Source of the DNA: Hemerocallis citrina
Taxonomy: Eukaryota > Streptophyta > Magnoliopsida > Asparagales > Asphodelaceae
Assembly (NCBI GenBank): GCA_017893485.1
Contig: CM030363.1
Location: forward strand, 171,727,456 to 171,791,455
Reading direction: 5' to 3'
DNA length: 64,000 nucleotides
Under the pieces are notes generated by a model that was not told the origin of the DNA, did no database searches, and worked only from the letters and a program-made list of their open reading frames with translations. The translations under genes were made by a program, and so were the position numbers. This document shows, piece after piece, positions 11,039 to 22,587 of this stretch. Position 1 is the first letter of the stretch. Each line of letters starts with the position of its first letter.

Positions 11039-12017
11039 TGTTGACTCTTAGTTTGGTGTGCACAAAATGTGCCAACAAATACTAATAAGTTTCAGTTGAG
11101 ATGTTCAGGTTTTCAGGAAAAAATAAATCAATATGAAGCTACCAAGATTGAGTATCAAGCAAAAGAAGGAAAGTAATAAAGAAGAATTGCAAAATCAAAC
11201 AAAAGAAGAAATTTTTCAAAAAAAGCACATGTTGATTAGTGTCCAAGAAAGCCAGCAAGATCAGTTTCTGTACTTCCATGTATGTGAGATTTTAATATGT
11301 AAATGATTGATTTTTGATTGATTAGTTTAAGGTACGAATATAAAGTGGTCTCGTCAATCAGCACGATTGTGGTCGACCGTACCACATTGTTGGTCGATCG
11401 CAGCACAGTCGACCGCTCTTCGCTGTTAAAATGATGAGACAGTCGACCATTCATCTTTCGACTTTCGATTAAAAGATGAACGGTCGACTGTCCACCACTT
11501 TCGATTACCTCGCGCTGATTAATCTTTTGGAATGTATTGTTTCTATTTTTTAGAGATACATTTTCCCGTCTATATATTTGGACGAACCCACTACATATTC
11601 CTTATCTTTCTTCTGAGAAAAATCTTCTGAACTAATCAATTCAACAATCAATCTGAGTATGTGATACTTATTTGTTTTCTCCAGTCAAGATCATTAAAGA
11701 TTTTGAGTTTTTCTTTTCTTCCACTTCAGTGAGATTGACGGGGCTTGTCTTAGAAGTCTTATGGATGTAAGAGGTCTCTCGGCCTGAATTCGAGAATCAC
11801 TGGACAAGGGTTTGAGTATATTGGAATGCCTGTGGCGGAGAATTGCGACAAGTAGGTGGTGTGGACGTAGACCTGGGGGTCGAACCACGTTATATCGCTG
11901 TGTCACTTGTGCTTGTTGTGTTTGCTTTCTCTACCTCTTCTCATTTACTTTGCAACTTAATTTTAATTTTTTAATTTCCGCACAATCACCCTATTCACCC
12001 CCCCAAGGTGATTTACA
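11039..12017 (+). repeat. Sirevirus 3' LTR
   Basis: Starts TGTTGACTCTTAG directly after a polypurine tract and ends AAGGTGATTTACA. It is 979 bp. GTCGAC-type cores at 11372, 11393 and 11408, and again near 11443 and 11486, lie upstream of a TATA box at about 11570. The right half matches, in reverse, the fragment at 30476-31044. No TSD can be tested because the 5' end is missing. Confidence 0.88.
11570..11578 (+). promoter_or_regulatory. LTR TATA box
   Basis: CTATATATTTGGACGAACCC. The same element is seen in reverse in the LTR fragment near 30905 (ATATTTGGACGAACC). The conserved block suggests the core promoter of this LTR family. Confidence 0.65.
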
Positions 12018-12279
12018 CATATGTGAAGTTATCTTACCATCTCACTGAGTTGCTCTTTAAGAGAGTGATGGGTGTTGGGTATGTCTTGCATACTTATGTT
12101 TGATTGGAAGAAGGGACGATGAAGCGAGGAGGTCGAAGCATTGAGGAGACGAAGTCAGAAAACAACAAACAACAAACAACAATGGAAACAATATGGTTGA
12201 CTGATTTTCTGATACTGCTAATACCAATAATTTCATCTTTCAACTTAGCTTCTCTCTCTAGAAATTCTAGAGAAAGAAG
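12018..12279. other. Unassigned sequence between two copia elements
   Basis: 262 bp with no gene. It ends at the left copy of the AGAAG target-site duplication of the next element. It is contiguous with the unassigned sequence that resumes at 19088, once the 6.8-kb insertion is removed. Confidence 0.5.
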
Positions 12280-12989
12280 TGTTGAAGAATCTATCACAAC
12301 TTGTAGTGCTAATAGCAGAAACACACCACAAGCAATGGAAACTACCATGACTTTGATGAAGCAAGAACAAGACACCACATTATATGCAAGATCTCATAAG
12401 AACACAATCAATATGCAGATATAACCAATACTTCTTATTCCCCAAGAATACAAAGATTGTAAAGAGATTACAACTCTCAATCTCTCTCCCTCACCTTTGA
12501 AACACTCGGCACAATCCCTTCTTGAAGTTGAACAATAATAACGGCTCACCAATTCACTCTAATCAGTTATGATCTTAAAGATATAAACCCTGGAGTCTAC
12601 AGACATTTTTATAGTCCCCAAGTAAACCCAAAGAAATAAACATAAATTCAGCTTATTAGGCCTTAAACTTGTCAGCTCAAATAACACACAGCGCCACTAT
12701 TGGTCAAACGCACCCCCAGGTCGGTCGAACGCAACGTGTAAAGCCCACACTTGAGACATGACTGGTCGACTGCACGATTAACCATCTCCTTCTCTTTTGA
12801 ACCCTGTACACTCGAAGAACTCTCAGCAGCTTGGGTCGATCGAACGCACACCCGGTCGATCGACCACAACTCTTCAGCCTGCACATCTTCTACTTACTGT
12901 TGTCTTCTCTTGTTGTCTTCGTCTCCTCTTCTTCTTCCCCAACTTCAAGTACTCCGTGTCTAAGTGTATTTGAGGCCACAATCCTAACA
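12280..12989 (-). repeat. 3' LTR of minus-strand copia element
   Basis: On the plus strand it runs TGTTGAAGAATC...ATCCTAACA, matching the copy at 18377-19087. It is followed on the right by AATCTCCCACTTGG, the reverse of a polypurine tract (AAGTGGGAGATT), as expected for the 3' LTR of a minus-strand element. GTC-A core doublets lie at 12703/12724 (21 bp apart) and 12835/12855 (20 bp apart). Confidence 0.93.
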
Positions 12990-13218
12990 ATCTCCCACTT
13001 GGACCAAATACACAATACTTCAAAGTTATTGTAATCTTTACCTCGCATTATCTCTATCAATCTCCCACTTTCATGGAAGATCCAAGTACTCTGCACTCTC
13101 ATGAAGAGCACCTCCGCCACTCCACTGCGCGGAGTGCACCAGCCACCCCTCATCGCCTCATAAAGGATGTGCTCCACCAATGTCATGCCCCGCTTCTCAA
13201 AAATATGGATTACGAGCA
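12990..13218 (-). other. 3' spacer of the copia element
   Basis: Non-coding. Read on the minus strand it leads to the polypurine tract AGTGGGAGATT next to the LTR. A second GTGGGAGATTGA copy lies about 60 bp upstream. The insertion junction of the nested gypsy LTR is at 13218/13219. Confidence 0.7.
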
Positions 13219-13769
13219 TGTAACGAAGCCCAGTGAATGATTTTTATCATTCATAAGCTATAGGATTGACTCAGCATCATAATAAGAAATATAACAAAAT
13301 ACACAACCACGCATGCAAGAATAATTTATTAATCAACAGAAACAATTGAAACAAAATAATAATATCTCAAATAGTTTTCAAATCTAGATCAAAAGATAAA
13401 ACTCGGGACTATAAGCCCGTTACAAGGTTCAAGTAACAAAAGAAATAAATAATTCCAAAAAACAAAATATTTAAAGCGAGTCTTTTCTCCAAGCGAAGCC
13501 TAGAACGTCTGCTCACCAATTCCAGCATGCAATTCGTCTCCAAAGTCTGTGTATATATATAAATATAGAAAAAAGAAAAATAAAGAAAACAAGACAAATG
13601 CCCTTAGTGCAAGTTAGGGCCACAAATAGTACAAGCAAGGGTATGAAAATAGGTACAAGAAATATGGAACAAGATTTAGAATCAAGAATGTATAACATAA
13701 TATAATAGGGATGCAACAAGTAGTGGGATTCAAGAAACTAACTAGCAAGAAAAACAACTCAAGTGGCAA

Positions 13770-14300
13770 GATTGGTAACAAGTACTAGTAGTGGAGCAAG
13801 TGACAAGTGAACATGTAATGGTATCAAGCATCAAGTAACAAGTATCACGTACAAGTGTCAAGTAATAAGTCTCAAGTGTCAAGTTGTCAAGTACAAGTAT
13901 CAAGTAGCAAGTGCCAAGTATTATGTTCAAGTATCAAGTCTCATGTATCATGTAATCAAGTATCAAGTAAGCATGTATCATGTTCAAGTATCATGTATCA
14001 AGTCTTATGGTTATTACTATCTAGGTAGCACTTCATGTGCCATCCTTTTATCACATGATTGCTACAGTCAATGCAATTTTGTTTAGGCCTAGTAGTGGAT
14101 TTTATAGGGCGGTATACTCAGGTATCAAGTATCAAGCAAGCAAGGTTCATGAATACGAAAATAAAGTAACAAGTTCACGAAGCAAGTTCGTGAATCCACT
14201 AACAAGTTCAAGAACCACACAGTGGGTTCATGAATACAACAAGTTCATGAGCCAAGTAATGGCTTCATGAATACATCAAGATACAACAAGTTCATGAACC
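13770..14300. repeat. Degenerate (A)AGTATCAAGT repeats
   Basis: Dozens of short words of the form CAAGTATCAAGT, CATGTATCATGT and GTTCATGAA follow one another, with looser copies to about 14470. It is simple-sequence expansion inside the long LTR and has no coding frame. Confidence 0.8.
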
Positions 14301-15339
14301 GAGTACTGGAAAACACGGGCCTCCTTCCGAGTACACTTACCTATATTGTCTACAACTATGGTCTTTCCCGTAAACCCCGGCTTATTATTTATTATTATCA
14401 TCAAGCAAGCATGGAAGTGTGCGAAACAGGTCAAGTAAACATAAGCAAGAACATAGAACAAGTCTAGGCTAGGTACGATACACGTTCAAGGGTCAAAACA
14501 AATCAAAATATCAAGAACAACGAGAATTTCAAATCTGGACAGCATGACGTTGCTGCACCAAAACTACGATTTCCATTGCTACAAGATAGCAAATGTGGAT
14601 CCGTCCAAAGGTCTTGAAACTAGAGTCTTGCCCGGTTCCAATGCATATAATTAAGACACATAAAAGTTGTAGCAATTGATGTCAAAACAGTAAACTATAC
14701 AGCATTTGTATTCAACCAGAATTGGTAAAATTGAGTTTGTACATATGAAACATGGTTGAAACATCATTAATTAATTCTGAGAAAATTAGGAAATGTTCTC
14801 TAGGGTGTACAGTATCAGCATGCAAAATTTTAAGTCATTTACTTACTGGTAACATAGTTAAAATAATAGTAAACAAAAGGTGGTGCAGTAGTTTTTGTGA
14901 ATCTGCGATTACCAACACAACAGCAGTAGAATCGTGATATCTCCTAAACCGTGGCTCAGAATTCAAAAATTCTGGATGTTATTGACAACTAGACACTTAG
15001 GGCTACATTTCATATTCATGGCTCAAGTTTAGATTCTGGTTTTATCGGGGTCGAAACAGCAAGCCAAGACAGGACAGAAACCAAACAAGACACTTTTTGC
15101 ATGAAATGTATCATAATTATACTAGTTGTGAACAAATGTATCAACGAAGAGTTGTGACTCTTAGATCATGTGATAGATATGGAGAAACATGAGATTATCA
15201 ATGATAAACAAAGGGGAGTCACATTCACAAACTACTTACAGTATTTTCAAGGAAAAGCTTGTACTAGAAAACGAAATGTACAAGGAGATACTTGTCTTAG
15301 GGTGTAGACAACGAATCCGATGGAGGAATATCGGAGATG

Positions 15340-15610
15340 GATCCCGACACGGATCTTGATGGCGATCAAGATCGGACCAACGGACGGCTCTGATCGAAGA
15401 TCAAGATCAAGATCAAGATGATGGTCACGAGCGCGATGATCAAGGGAGATCTAACGGTCGAGATCAAGTATCTTGATGATGATGATGATGATCGGATCAG
15501 ATCGACGATCGGATGGTCCAGATCAAGAGATCTAGGTTAGATCGGATGGCCCACAATCAAAGAGATCAAGATGATCAAGATGATCAAGATCACGGGTGAT
15601 CGACGGCCAA
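15340..15610. repeat. GATCAAGAT-rich repeat
   Basis: GATCAAGAT, GATCGGATC and GATGATGAT words fill this stretch. It lies in the same solo LTR and contains many GATC palindromes. No gene is seen. Confidence 0.8.
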
Positions 15611-16079
15611 GAATTAACATGATCAAAACCCATAATCACGCAACAACCCATGGCTGCACTGCGGTTGGGAGGCAACGGCGGCCAGGTGGAGCGACGGCGA
15701 AGGACAGGCGGCTGCTAACGATTGGCATCATGGTAGTAAGGTTCAGGGAGTGCAGCGAGGGAAGCTCGCTGCGGCTTCATGGTGGTCGACGAACTGCGGG
15801 TACTGGCATCGCTCAGGAGGGACAGGCACAGGGGCACGCTGTAGGAGCTGCGTCGGTTGATGTCTTCATGGGAGGTGTGACTGGGGGTCACGAGGGCGGT
15901 CAAAGGGTGGTGCAGTGCTGCCGTGATGGGATGAGGGGACAGGGTAGAGGTCGGGACGAGGCGCATTGGGCATGGAGGCTGAAGGGACGAAGACGAGACT
16001 GGAGGTAGGGGTGAACGGGGTGAAGAAGAGGAAGACAGAGCGATGGGAGGATGAAAGGTAGGGGGCGGCTGGGTAAAAT

Positions 16080-16145
16080 TAGGTTAGCACAGTAGTGGTA
16101 GGTTAGGGTTAGGTTAGGGTATAGGGTTAATTAGGTTTATATAGA
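16080..16145 (-). promoter_or_regulatory. LTR core promoter with telomere-like repeats
   Basis: The plus strand has AGGTTAGGGTTAGGTTAGGG at 16099-16118. On the minus strand this is a run of CCTAACCCTAAC just downstream of a TATATAAACC TATA box (16136-16143). Telo-box motifs (AAACCCTAA-like) near the transcription start are known from plant housekeeping promoters. Here they sit at the expected U3/R boundary of the LTR. Confidence 0.5.
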
Positions 16146-16689
16146 TAGGGTTATAGGGTATGGCTTATTGGGTAGAAAATCCAATAGGAAATTGGGTTTT
16201 TAGGGTAAAAAAACAAAATCCAATAAGGATGATAGAGTTTTAGGATTTAAAATCCAATAAGAGCTTAAAATGAGTTTTAAAAATATACGTATAAACATAC
16301 ATCAAATCGAATAATAAAATACAATTAAATAAGTATATTCGGGCTTTACAAAAAATATAATACTAATAATAACAATAATAACAATAGTAAAATCACAAGG
16401 ATAAGATATTAATAACGATAATAATAATAAGATTATATAACAAAATATATGTTTATCAAAATAACCCAAAAGCAATAATACATTTAAATTTAAATTGAGT
16501 AAAAGTACAAATAACCGATCAATTAGGAACAGAAATTAAATTATATCATTATTCGAACAAAATATAGTTTTCGATTAGAAAACGCTTTAATAAAATATCC
16601 GAAGCAAATTTCAAAACAAAGTGAATTTATAATTAGTCAAAATACAGGAAATATTTAGAAAATATGTATTTTTGAAAACGGGGGTTACA

Positions 16690-17211
16690 ACCAATTGCAT
16701 AGAGCACGAATACCGGAGAAACAACCTTTCGTATCAGATTCCGTGTTACAAGACTCCCCAACTCGCAGAATCTTCATCAACATCGGATATGGTTCAAAGC
16801 CTCTCAATGCACCATCTGCACTAGAAGTCTCCGTGGATAATACCTCCATAAAATTCGCAGACTATTCAACCCCTACAGTCTCATTTCGGTTACCCTCATC
16901 GATATCACCCCGCATATCGATACCAGTGCTATCTACCTCACAAGTGCGACTTGAAGCTTCAACATCCATATCGCAAAGTACTCTCACCGCAGCAACATCT
17001 TGCCCTCTATGATCACTTTCATGGCCAGCAACTCCCACTAAATTAGTAACCTCTCATCCACAACTGAAAGAAGTCGGTTCTACCCCACACAACCTACTAC
17101 TCGATTCTGACTAAGAGTCAACTACAGGAGAAACGACCCTCACGTCTCTAAGAAAATACAACATTCCTTCCTGCTTCCCTTTGCAATAACCCTTGAACCT
17201 GTAGCTATACC
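16690..17211 (-). other. Internal region of copia element without pol
   Basis: On the minus strand this follows the protease, where integrase should begin. No HHCC, DDE or reverse transcriptase motif is visible. An open frame on the opposite strand (16695-17012) is probably fortuitous. This is where pol has been lost. Confidence 0.55.
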
Positions 17212-17830
17212 CTACTCCCTACTACCAACTACAGTAGACATACCCTTTTTGTCTAGCTTTCCAATCGAGATAAGATTTTCTTTCAAGTTTGGAACATGTC
17301 TTGTCTCCCGCAAGACAACACTCTGATCATCATTGGCTTTTACACAAACAGTACCAACCCTTCGTACAGGACACCGGTGACCATTCCCCACGATCACATC
17401 TCCAAAAGAACCCTCCTTGTAGTCATAAAACACCTCTCTCCCCGGAGTGCGATGAAAAGAAGCTACCGAATCAATACACCAATATTGAGTGCCCAACTCC
17501 TCCCGAGCTTATAATCATAACTCTTCAACAAACCCCACTTGAGCTTCCTTTGAGATATCTCTCTTCGGTTTCTCTTACTTTCTCTTCATATAAGCTTTGC
17601 AACTGCGCATCATGTGACCTCTCCTATGACAATACCAGCACTCATGCTCATGTCCCTCATCACTGTCATCAGACTCACTTTCAGATGAACTACTTGATCC
17701 TTTCTTCTTCGGCTGTTCTTAGATCTCCCATATCTCCTCTCAACAGATATTGTGAAATCTCTAGAAGATGATGATGGACATCCCCCATTTCTCACCCTTC
17801 TCACCTCCTCATTCAGAATGCTACTCACCA
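17212..17830 (-). pseudogene. Copia zinc knuckle and protease
   Basis: On the minus strand a Glu/Ser-rich stretch leads to the zinc knuckle CWYCHRRGHMMRSC (about 17595-17640), which fits CX2CX3GHX4C. The protease frame 17212-17496 follows, with YWCIDSVASFHRTP where family members have a DSGA catalytic motif. The Gly after DS is replaced by Val, which should inactivate the enzyme. Downstream, RHVPNLKENLISIGKLDKKG is the conserved protease end that normally precedes the pre-integrase domain. A frame break separates knuckle and protease. Confidence 0.85.
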
Positions 17831-17963
17831 TATCATGTCGAGTTGTCGAACTAGTCTAAGTGCCTGTAATGGTCTGTTCTACCGTACCATAACTATTGGG
17901 TAAAGTAGATAGAAGTAACAATGACTGCCCTCTTTCTGAAAACTTCAAACCTGCAGCTTCCAA

Positions 17964-18376
17964 CTAGTTATAAACCACACAGTAATTGTTCATATGCTCT
18001 GCTATTGAATCCCTTTCCCTAAACTTCATATTAACCAATTTCTTCAGATGAAGAATTAGATTAGATACCGACGGTTTCTCATACATATCCGTGATAATCT
18101 TCATAGCCTCCTTTTTGGTCTTTGCCTTCAAGATATGAAATAACGCCTTCCTACTCAGTCCCAACTGAATCTGCCATAGCACCTTCTGATCCAAACGATT
18201 CCACTCTGTCAAGACCTTCACATCCTTGTCTGCATCTTTCAGCTTCTCATCGAACAACGAACCATTAAGATATTTCTGACGAAGATGCGCTATCATCTGA
18301 ACCTTCCACATCGCAAAGTCACTCTCGATCTTCGACTTACTATCGTCCATCTCGAATCTAGTGCTCGGATACCACT
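17964..18376 (-). pseudogene. Copia gag (UBN2-type)
   Basis: The minus-strand frame begins close to the primer-binding site and encodes a UBN2/retrotran_gag domain. FAMWKVQMIAHL, then WNRLDQKVLWQIQLGLS, and later AKTKKEAMKIITDMY and SNLILHLKKLVNMKF, follow the family order. It ends at a TAG where family members continue with further Gag sequence toward the knuckle. Gag forms the particle that packages element RNA. The frame also runs back into the LTR, but a real start would lie after the PBS. I set the end at the LTR edge. Confidence 0.85.
18361..18376 (-). promoter_or_regulatory. Primer-binding site
   Basis: On the minus strand AGTGGTATCCGAGCAC directly follows the 5' LTR. TGGTATC(A/C)GAGC is the initiator tRNA-Met primer site used by most plant copia elements. 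Confidence 0.88.
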
Positions 18377-19087
18377 TGTTAAAGAATCTACCACAATTCG
18401 TAATGCTAATAGCAGAAATACACCACAAGCAATAGAAACTAACAAGACTTTAATGAACCATGAACAAGCCACCATGATATATGCAAAATCTCACAAGAAC
18501 ACAATAAATATGCAGAGATAACCAATACTTCTTATTCTCCAAGAAATACAAAGATTACAAAGAGATTACAACTCTCAATCTCTCTCCCTCAACTTTGAAA
18601 CACTCGGCACAATCCCCTCTTGAAGTTGAATAATGTTAACGGCTCACCAATGTTCTCTAATCAGTTATGATCTCAAAGATACAAACCTTAGAGTCTGCAT
18701 CAATATATATAGCCCCCAAGTAAACCCTAAAAGATAAACACAAATCCATCATAGTGGGCCTTAAACTCGTCAGCCCAAATAACACACAATGCCGCTGTCG
18801 GTCGACTGCACCCCCAAGTTAGTCGACTGCAACGTGTAAAGCCCACACCCGAGACATGATCGGTCAACTACACGGTTGACCGTCTCCTTCTCTTTTGAAC
18901 CGTGTACACTCGAAGAACTCTCAGTAACTTGGGTCAGTCGACCGCACACCTGGTCGGTCGACCGCAACTCTTCAGCCTGCACATCTTCTACTTATTGTTG
19001 TCTTCTCTTGCTATCTTTGTCTCCTCTTATTCTTCTCCAACTTCAAGTACTCCGTGCCTAAGTGTATTTGAGGTCCTAATCCTAACA
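18377..19087 (-). repeat. 5' LTR of minus-strand copia element
   Basis: Plus-strand form TGTTAAAGAATC...TAATCCTAACA, 711 bp, co-linear with 12280-12989. GTCGAC cores form two doublets at 18801/18822 (21 bp) and 18937/18957 (20 bp). These lie upstream, on the minus strand, of a TATATATTG box near 18700, so they are in U3. The TSD AGAAG follows at 19088-19092. Confidence 0.93.
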
Positions 19088-20027
19088 AGAAGCTCCCAGA
19101 AAAAAACTAAAAAAAAGAAAAAGAAAAAAAAACAAATCCTAGATCTGAAACTGGGGGGGGTGCTAGGGTTTTGTTGCTCCCCTCCTGCCTCTGCTCCCAC
19201 TGTTCCCCTCTTCTTCTAACTCCCAAATCTCAATCGTCTCTTTCCCTACTAGTTTCTCTCCTTCATCTATACTTTTCACTACCTAAACCTAGCCTTGGGG
19301 TGTTTTCCATTCGTTGTGGTGATGGCCGTGACTCGTGATTCGCGAGGTGTGTTGGAGGGGTCACCGTCATTGATTGGGGTCCACTTTGGGCTCGGAGTGG
19401 GGCTAATAGAGGTCGGTTTGGCTTTGGGGGCAGTGGTGGTAGTTGTGACGGTGGTTGGCCTGTGCTGCACCTTCTGCAGGGTCGAATGTGCCACACGGGG
19501 AGCCGGGACTGGGCGCTGCATCGCCAGTTGTCGAGGAAGCGGGTTGTGTTGTCTTGGGTTACCTGGATGAGCTATTATACCTGTTTGATGAGCCGTAGGT
19601 GCTCAACGGGCATGGTGGGGTAGTGGGTGCTGCTGTAGAGGCATGTAGGGGAGGGCAGTGAGAAATTCGAGAGGGGGGAAGTGATTTTTGAATCTCGAAA
19701 TTGTTTTTTGGAATTCAATATTTTATTTGGGTGTGTCGTAGAGGGAGATTTGAATTTCAAATTGAGTTTTGTAATTCAAATTGATGTTGAGGAGACCTTA
19801 ATATCCAAAAAAATTCCTTAATATGCAAATCATAACTGATTTACAATTAGCAGTGAAATGTACCCTAGTTGGTAGGGCGACGATAGTCTGGAAATTTGAT
19901 AGTTTAGGCTCTACTTTGTCCTATTCAGAGCAAAGTGAGGGGTGCATATAGTCTCTCTTATGTCAGGGGGCTTGGAGGAGGAGGCGGCATTTGTTGAGCG
20001 ATCAGGGGCGACGACAACCCTCGTTGT
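19088..20027. other. Unassigned sequence
   Basis: No gene family recognised. A leader-like tract (CCCTCCTGCC...TCTTCTTCTAACTCCC) precedes a plus-strand open frame at 19295-19570 rich in Val and Gly, with no known motif, whose composition looks fortuitous. The region is continuous with 12018-12279 on one side and 21283-21540 on the other, once insertions are removed. Confidence 0.4.
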
Positions 20028-21277
20028 TGTTAGGGTTATATACTGAAAGCATCACTTTTGTATTAACTTTATTTCCTTATTTTTTTTTGAATGAGAATCA
20101 TATGGGCATATGTTTGCATATTGTGTTTATTATAATATCAATGCAAGTGTCTGATATTCTATAAGGTTGATAATATGGTGTGAGGTGTCACACAGAAGAT
20201 CATATTATCAGTTCCCTATGGAATATATAAATAGTTCACAACCTAGACGGACTTGGACAATCCATTGGAAAGGTTGTAGTGTAATCTGGTATTAGTCTGT
20301 CTTGACTATAGGTTTACACTAGTACACTTTGTGTGTATTGAACAGGACCACTTGAGGTTGTTCTCTTTGTACTGACTACAAAAGAGAACAAACACCTCTG
20401 TTATTATGGATGCTTATGCTCTTAATCCAGATATAATAACAGACATGTATATGCAGTGTGCATTACTTTGACTCATAAAAGAGTGAGATTCATTATGGAT
20501 CAACAACCTCTATGAATTGGGTAATAGCATTGTATGTATGATGGGCTGTTGATTGTAAAAGGAATCCATGTCCCGATACGTCGGGTTGATGATGTCCCCT
20601 TAAGGAGCTCATAAGGATTGTCATGTAAACCCTGCAGGTGGATTACATCCGACATGACAAATAAAGTTGAGTGGTACTACTTAAGGATAAAAGATGTTGA
20701 TCAATGTAGTTGTCAGTAACTTAATTTGATCGACGGATATTCGATATCTTAACATGGGGAGTTGAACGAGCATATAATAAAAGGAGCCCATAAATATTAT
20801 TTGGGATTAGGAAAGTAGTGCAACAATAGCTCCTTAGTGGACCGAGCTATTGTTAATGGGCCTGGGTTGTGTGTTCGGGCTGAACACGGGATACCCAGAT
20901 CCGTTAGGAGACCTAACCCTAATTTCTCCTCATGGTCCCTGCCGTAGCCTTATATATATCCTCTATTTCTCTGGCCGTCATTGACAATCTGAAATATAAG
21001 ATTTTTCTCAAAACTCGTGATTCACGTAAGGGGAGAAAGAGAGGTCAGCCAAGAAGAGAAGAAAGGTTGGGAGATCGTCGCCCACACGACGTCCAACCCG
21101 AGGAAGGAATACGCGCAGAAGATCTTGGGGTCGCTGTTGTCTTCTTCTCATCGCAGGTATAAATCGTGAACCCTAGATTCCGCTATATAGGGTTAGATCA
21201 CGAATTTAATCTGTTAAATTTTTAACAATCGATACGCACACCAATCCGTAGTCCTGGGAATCATCTCAGTTCCATCA
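20028..21277 (+). mobile_element. Solo LTR, copia-type, 1250 bp
   Basis: Begins TGTTAGGGTTATATACTG and ends CATCTCAGTTCCATCA. It is flanked by the 5-bp duplication GTTGT at 20023-20027 and 21278-21282. A TATA box (TTATATATATCC, about 20950) is followed by a leader. There is no internal domain, so the element was reduced to one LTR by recombination. The ORF at 20932-21162 inside it has no known motif. Confidence 0.88.
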
Positions 21278-21282
21278 GTTGT

Positions 21283-21552
21283 GGGGTGGCGGTGACACTC
21301 AATGAGGGTTAAGCGAGGGAATGATAACGAGAACTCAATCTATACAGGAAGTTGTCAGATTGGTGGAGTGCCTGCGGTGTCTCTCATAGGTGCTTGATGC
21401 TGTCGTATGGGTCATTGCTGGGGGTGATGGAGGTGTGTTGCGAGCAAAGGAGAGGAAAAACAGTGTACAAGCAAGGGAATGAAAGAGAATGAGCTCAAAA
21501 TTGGCACGAGAAATTGGCTCTGGCGATGTCGGTCGATCAGTAGGACTAGATC
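21283..21552. other. Unassigned sequence
   Basis: About 270 bp between the solo LTR and the copia fragment. No gene seen. Confidence 0.4.
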
Positions 21553-22573
21553 TTGTTGTATTTTTGTTTATTGGTTGGGATGGTACTCATGCTATTATAT
21601 GTTGATGATATAATTATTAATGAGGATGACTCTGCGGGCATTGCATCTACCCAACACTATCTTCACCAGCAGTTCCATATGAAATATTTTGGTAGATTGT
21701 GCTACTTTCTAGGTCTAGAGATTGCCTATGGATCTCGAGGCATACTTATTTCTCAATAGAAACACACATCAGATATTATCTCTGATGCATGTCTCTCTGA
21801 CAGTCGATTAGCCGACACTCCCTTAGAGCTTCATGTGAAGCTTCTTCCCACTGATGGTGAGCTCTTTCCCGACCCCACTAGATATAGAAAGATTGTTGGA
21901 TAGTTTGTCTACTTATGCATGACCAGACCCGATATTGCTCATGCAGCTAGTGTTGTTAGTCAGTTTGTTTTCGCTCCTATATCAGTTCACTACAGTGCTC
22001 TTCTTCAGATTCTCAGATATCTTCAGGGCACTATCACTCACTCATTATTCATGCCTTCTACTTCCAAACTGGAACTCAGTGCATATTTACTTCCAAACTG
22101 GAACTCAGTGCATATTATGATTCAAATTGGGCCGATGATTCTACCACCAGACGGTCTACCACAGATCTCTACCTATTTCTTGGTGATTCGCTGATTTCAT
22201 GGTGAAGTAAAAAATAGGCAGTTGTTGCATGTTCTTCCACCGAAACTGAGTACAGAGTAATGACAGATATTACTAGAGAGATTGTTCATGTTCACTGGCT
22301 GTTATCAAATATGGATGTCACTCTTACAAGAGCTACTCCATTTCATTGAGATAACCGGAGTATATTGCACATTGCAAACAACTCGGTCTTTCATGAGCGA
22401 AAAAAATACATAGAGATAGATTGTCATTATGTTCGTGAGTGCTTTGAAGCATAAACTATTTCACTTCATTATGTTACCTCTTCACAGCAGACAGCAAACT
22501 TCTTCACCAAATCACATACTGTTCAGAGATTTCTGTACTTGGTGGGCAAACTCGCACTGTTCGACCCACCATG
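21553..22573 (+). pseudogene. Copia reverse transcriptase C-terminus and RNase H, 5' truncated
   Basis: Starts abruptly at the catalytic box LLYVDDIIINEDD, with both Asp present, and continues with the RT thumb (FHMKYFGRLCYFLGLEIAYG). TRPDIAHAASVVSQF and the RNase H core follow (SSTETEYRVMTD, then NRSILHIANNSVFHERKKYI). It has several stops and a 28-bp internal duplication near 22060-22105 (TTCCAAACTGGAACTCAGTG repeated). Everything upstream of the RT catalytic box is missing. Confidence 0.88.
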
Positions 22574-22587
22574 AGCTTGAGAGGGGG

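Larger units (their letters stand above)
6833..12017 (+). mobile_element. Sirevirus-type Ty1/copia element, 5' truncated and decayed
   Basis: Order: gag remnant, protease, integrase, reverse transcriptase, RNase H, a GTCGAC-rich 3' spacer with several polypurine runs, then a 979-bp 3' LTR. The repeated AAAAAGGGGGAG-like tracts before the LTR, and the LTR end ACCCTATTCACCCCCCC...GGTGATTTACA, are known features of the Sirevirus (Maximus) group of plant copia elements. Frame breaks and stops occur throughout, so it is inactive. The 5' part is cut off by the gypsy LTR ending at 6832. A minus-strand LTR fragment of the same family lies at 30476-31044. Confidence 0.85.
13219..16689 (-). mobile_element. 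Solo LTR (gypsy type), minus strand, nested in copia element
   Basis: On the plus strand it starts TGTAACGAAGCCC and ends ACGGGGGTTACA, i.e. inverted TGTAAC...GTTACA ends as in large-LTR plant gypsy (chromovirus-like) elements. It is 3471 bp long and has no protein-coding region. It separates the PPT side (12990-13218) from the rest of the copia element. Five bases on each side (GAGCA and ACCAA) differ, so a TSD is not seen. That could reflect decay or recombination. Read on the minus strand it has a TATA box near 16136-16143, followed by telomere-like repeats and long simple-sequence leaders. Confidence 0.7.
12280..19087 (-). mobile_element. Complete non-autonomous copia element (gag-protease only), minus strand
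   Basis: Two LTRs of 710 and 711 bp (12280-12989 and 18377-19087) are flanked by the same 5-bp duplication AGAAG (12275-12279 and 19088-19092), so both borders are exact. Read on the minus strand: 5' LTR, tRNA-Met-type primer site, gag, zinc knuckle, protease, about 500 bp without recognisable pol, then 3' spacer, polypurine tract and 3' LTR. Integrase and reverse transcriptase are missing even when the nested 3.5-kb LTR (13219-16689) is removed. It is therefore a deletion derivative that needed pol from elsewhere. Confidence 0.92.

Noticed and set aside
15571..16008. 145-residue frame and its minus-strand partner as a gene
   Set aside because: The region is the leader part of a solo LTR, both strands are open because of GC-rich simple sequence, and no domain is recognisable.
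13219..16689. Calling a TSD for this LTR from GAGCA near 13214 and 16702
   Set aside because: The right-hand GAGCA lies 12 bp away from the LTR end, so it is not a target duplication. Reported as no TSD seen.
19295..19570. Val/Gly-rich open frame as a membrane protein
   Set aside because: A hydrophobic run arises from GTGGTGGT-type sequence. There is no leader, domain or family resemblance.
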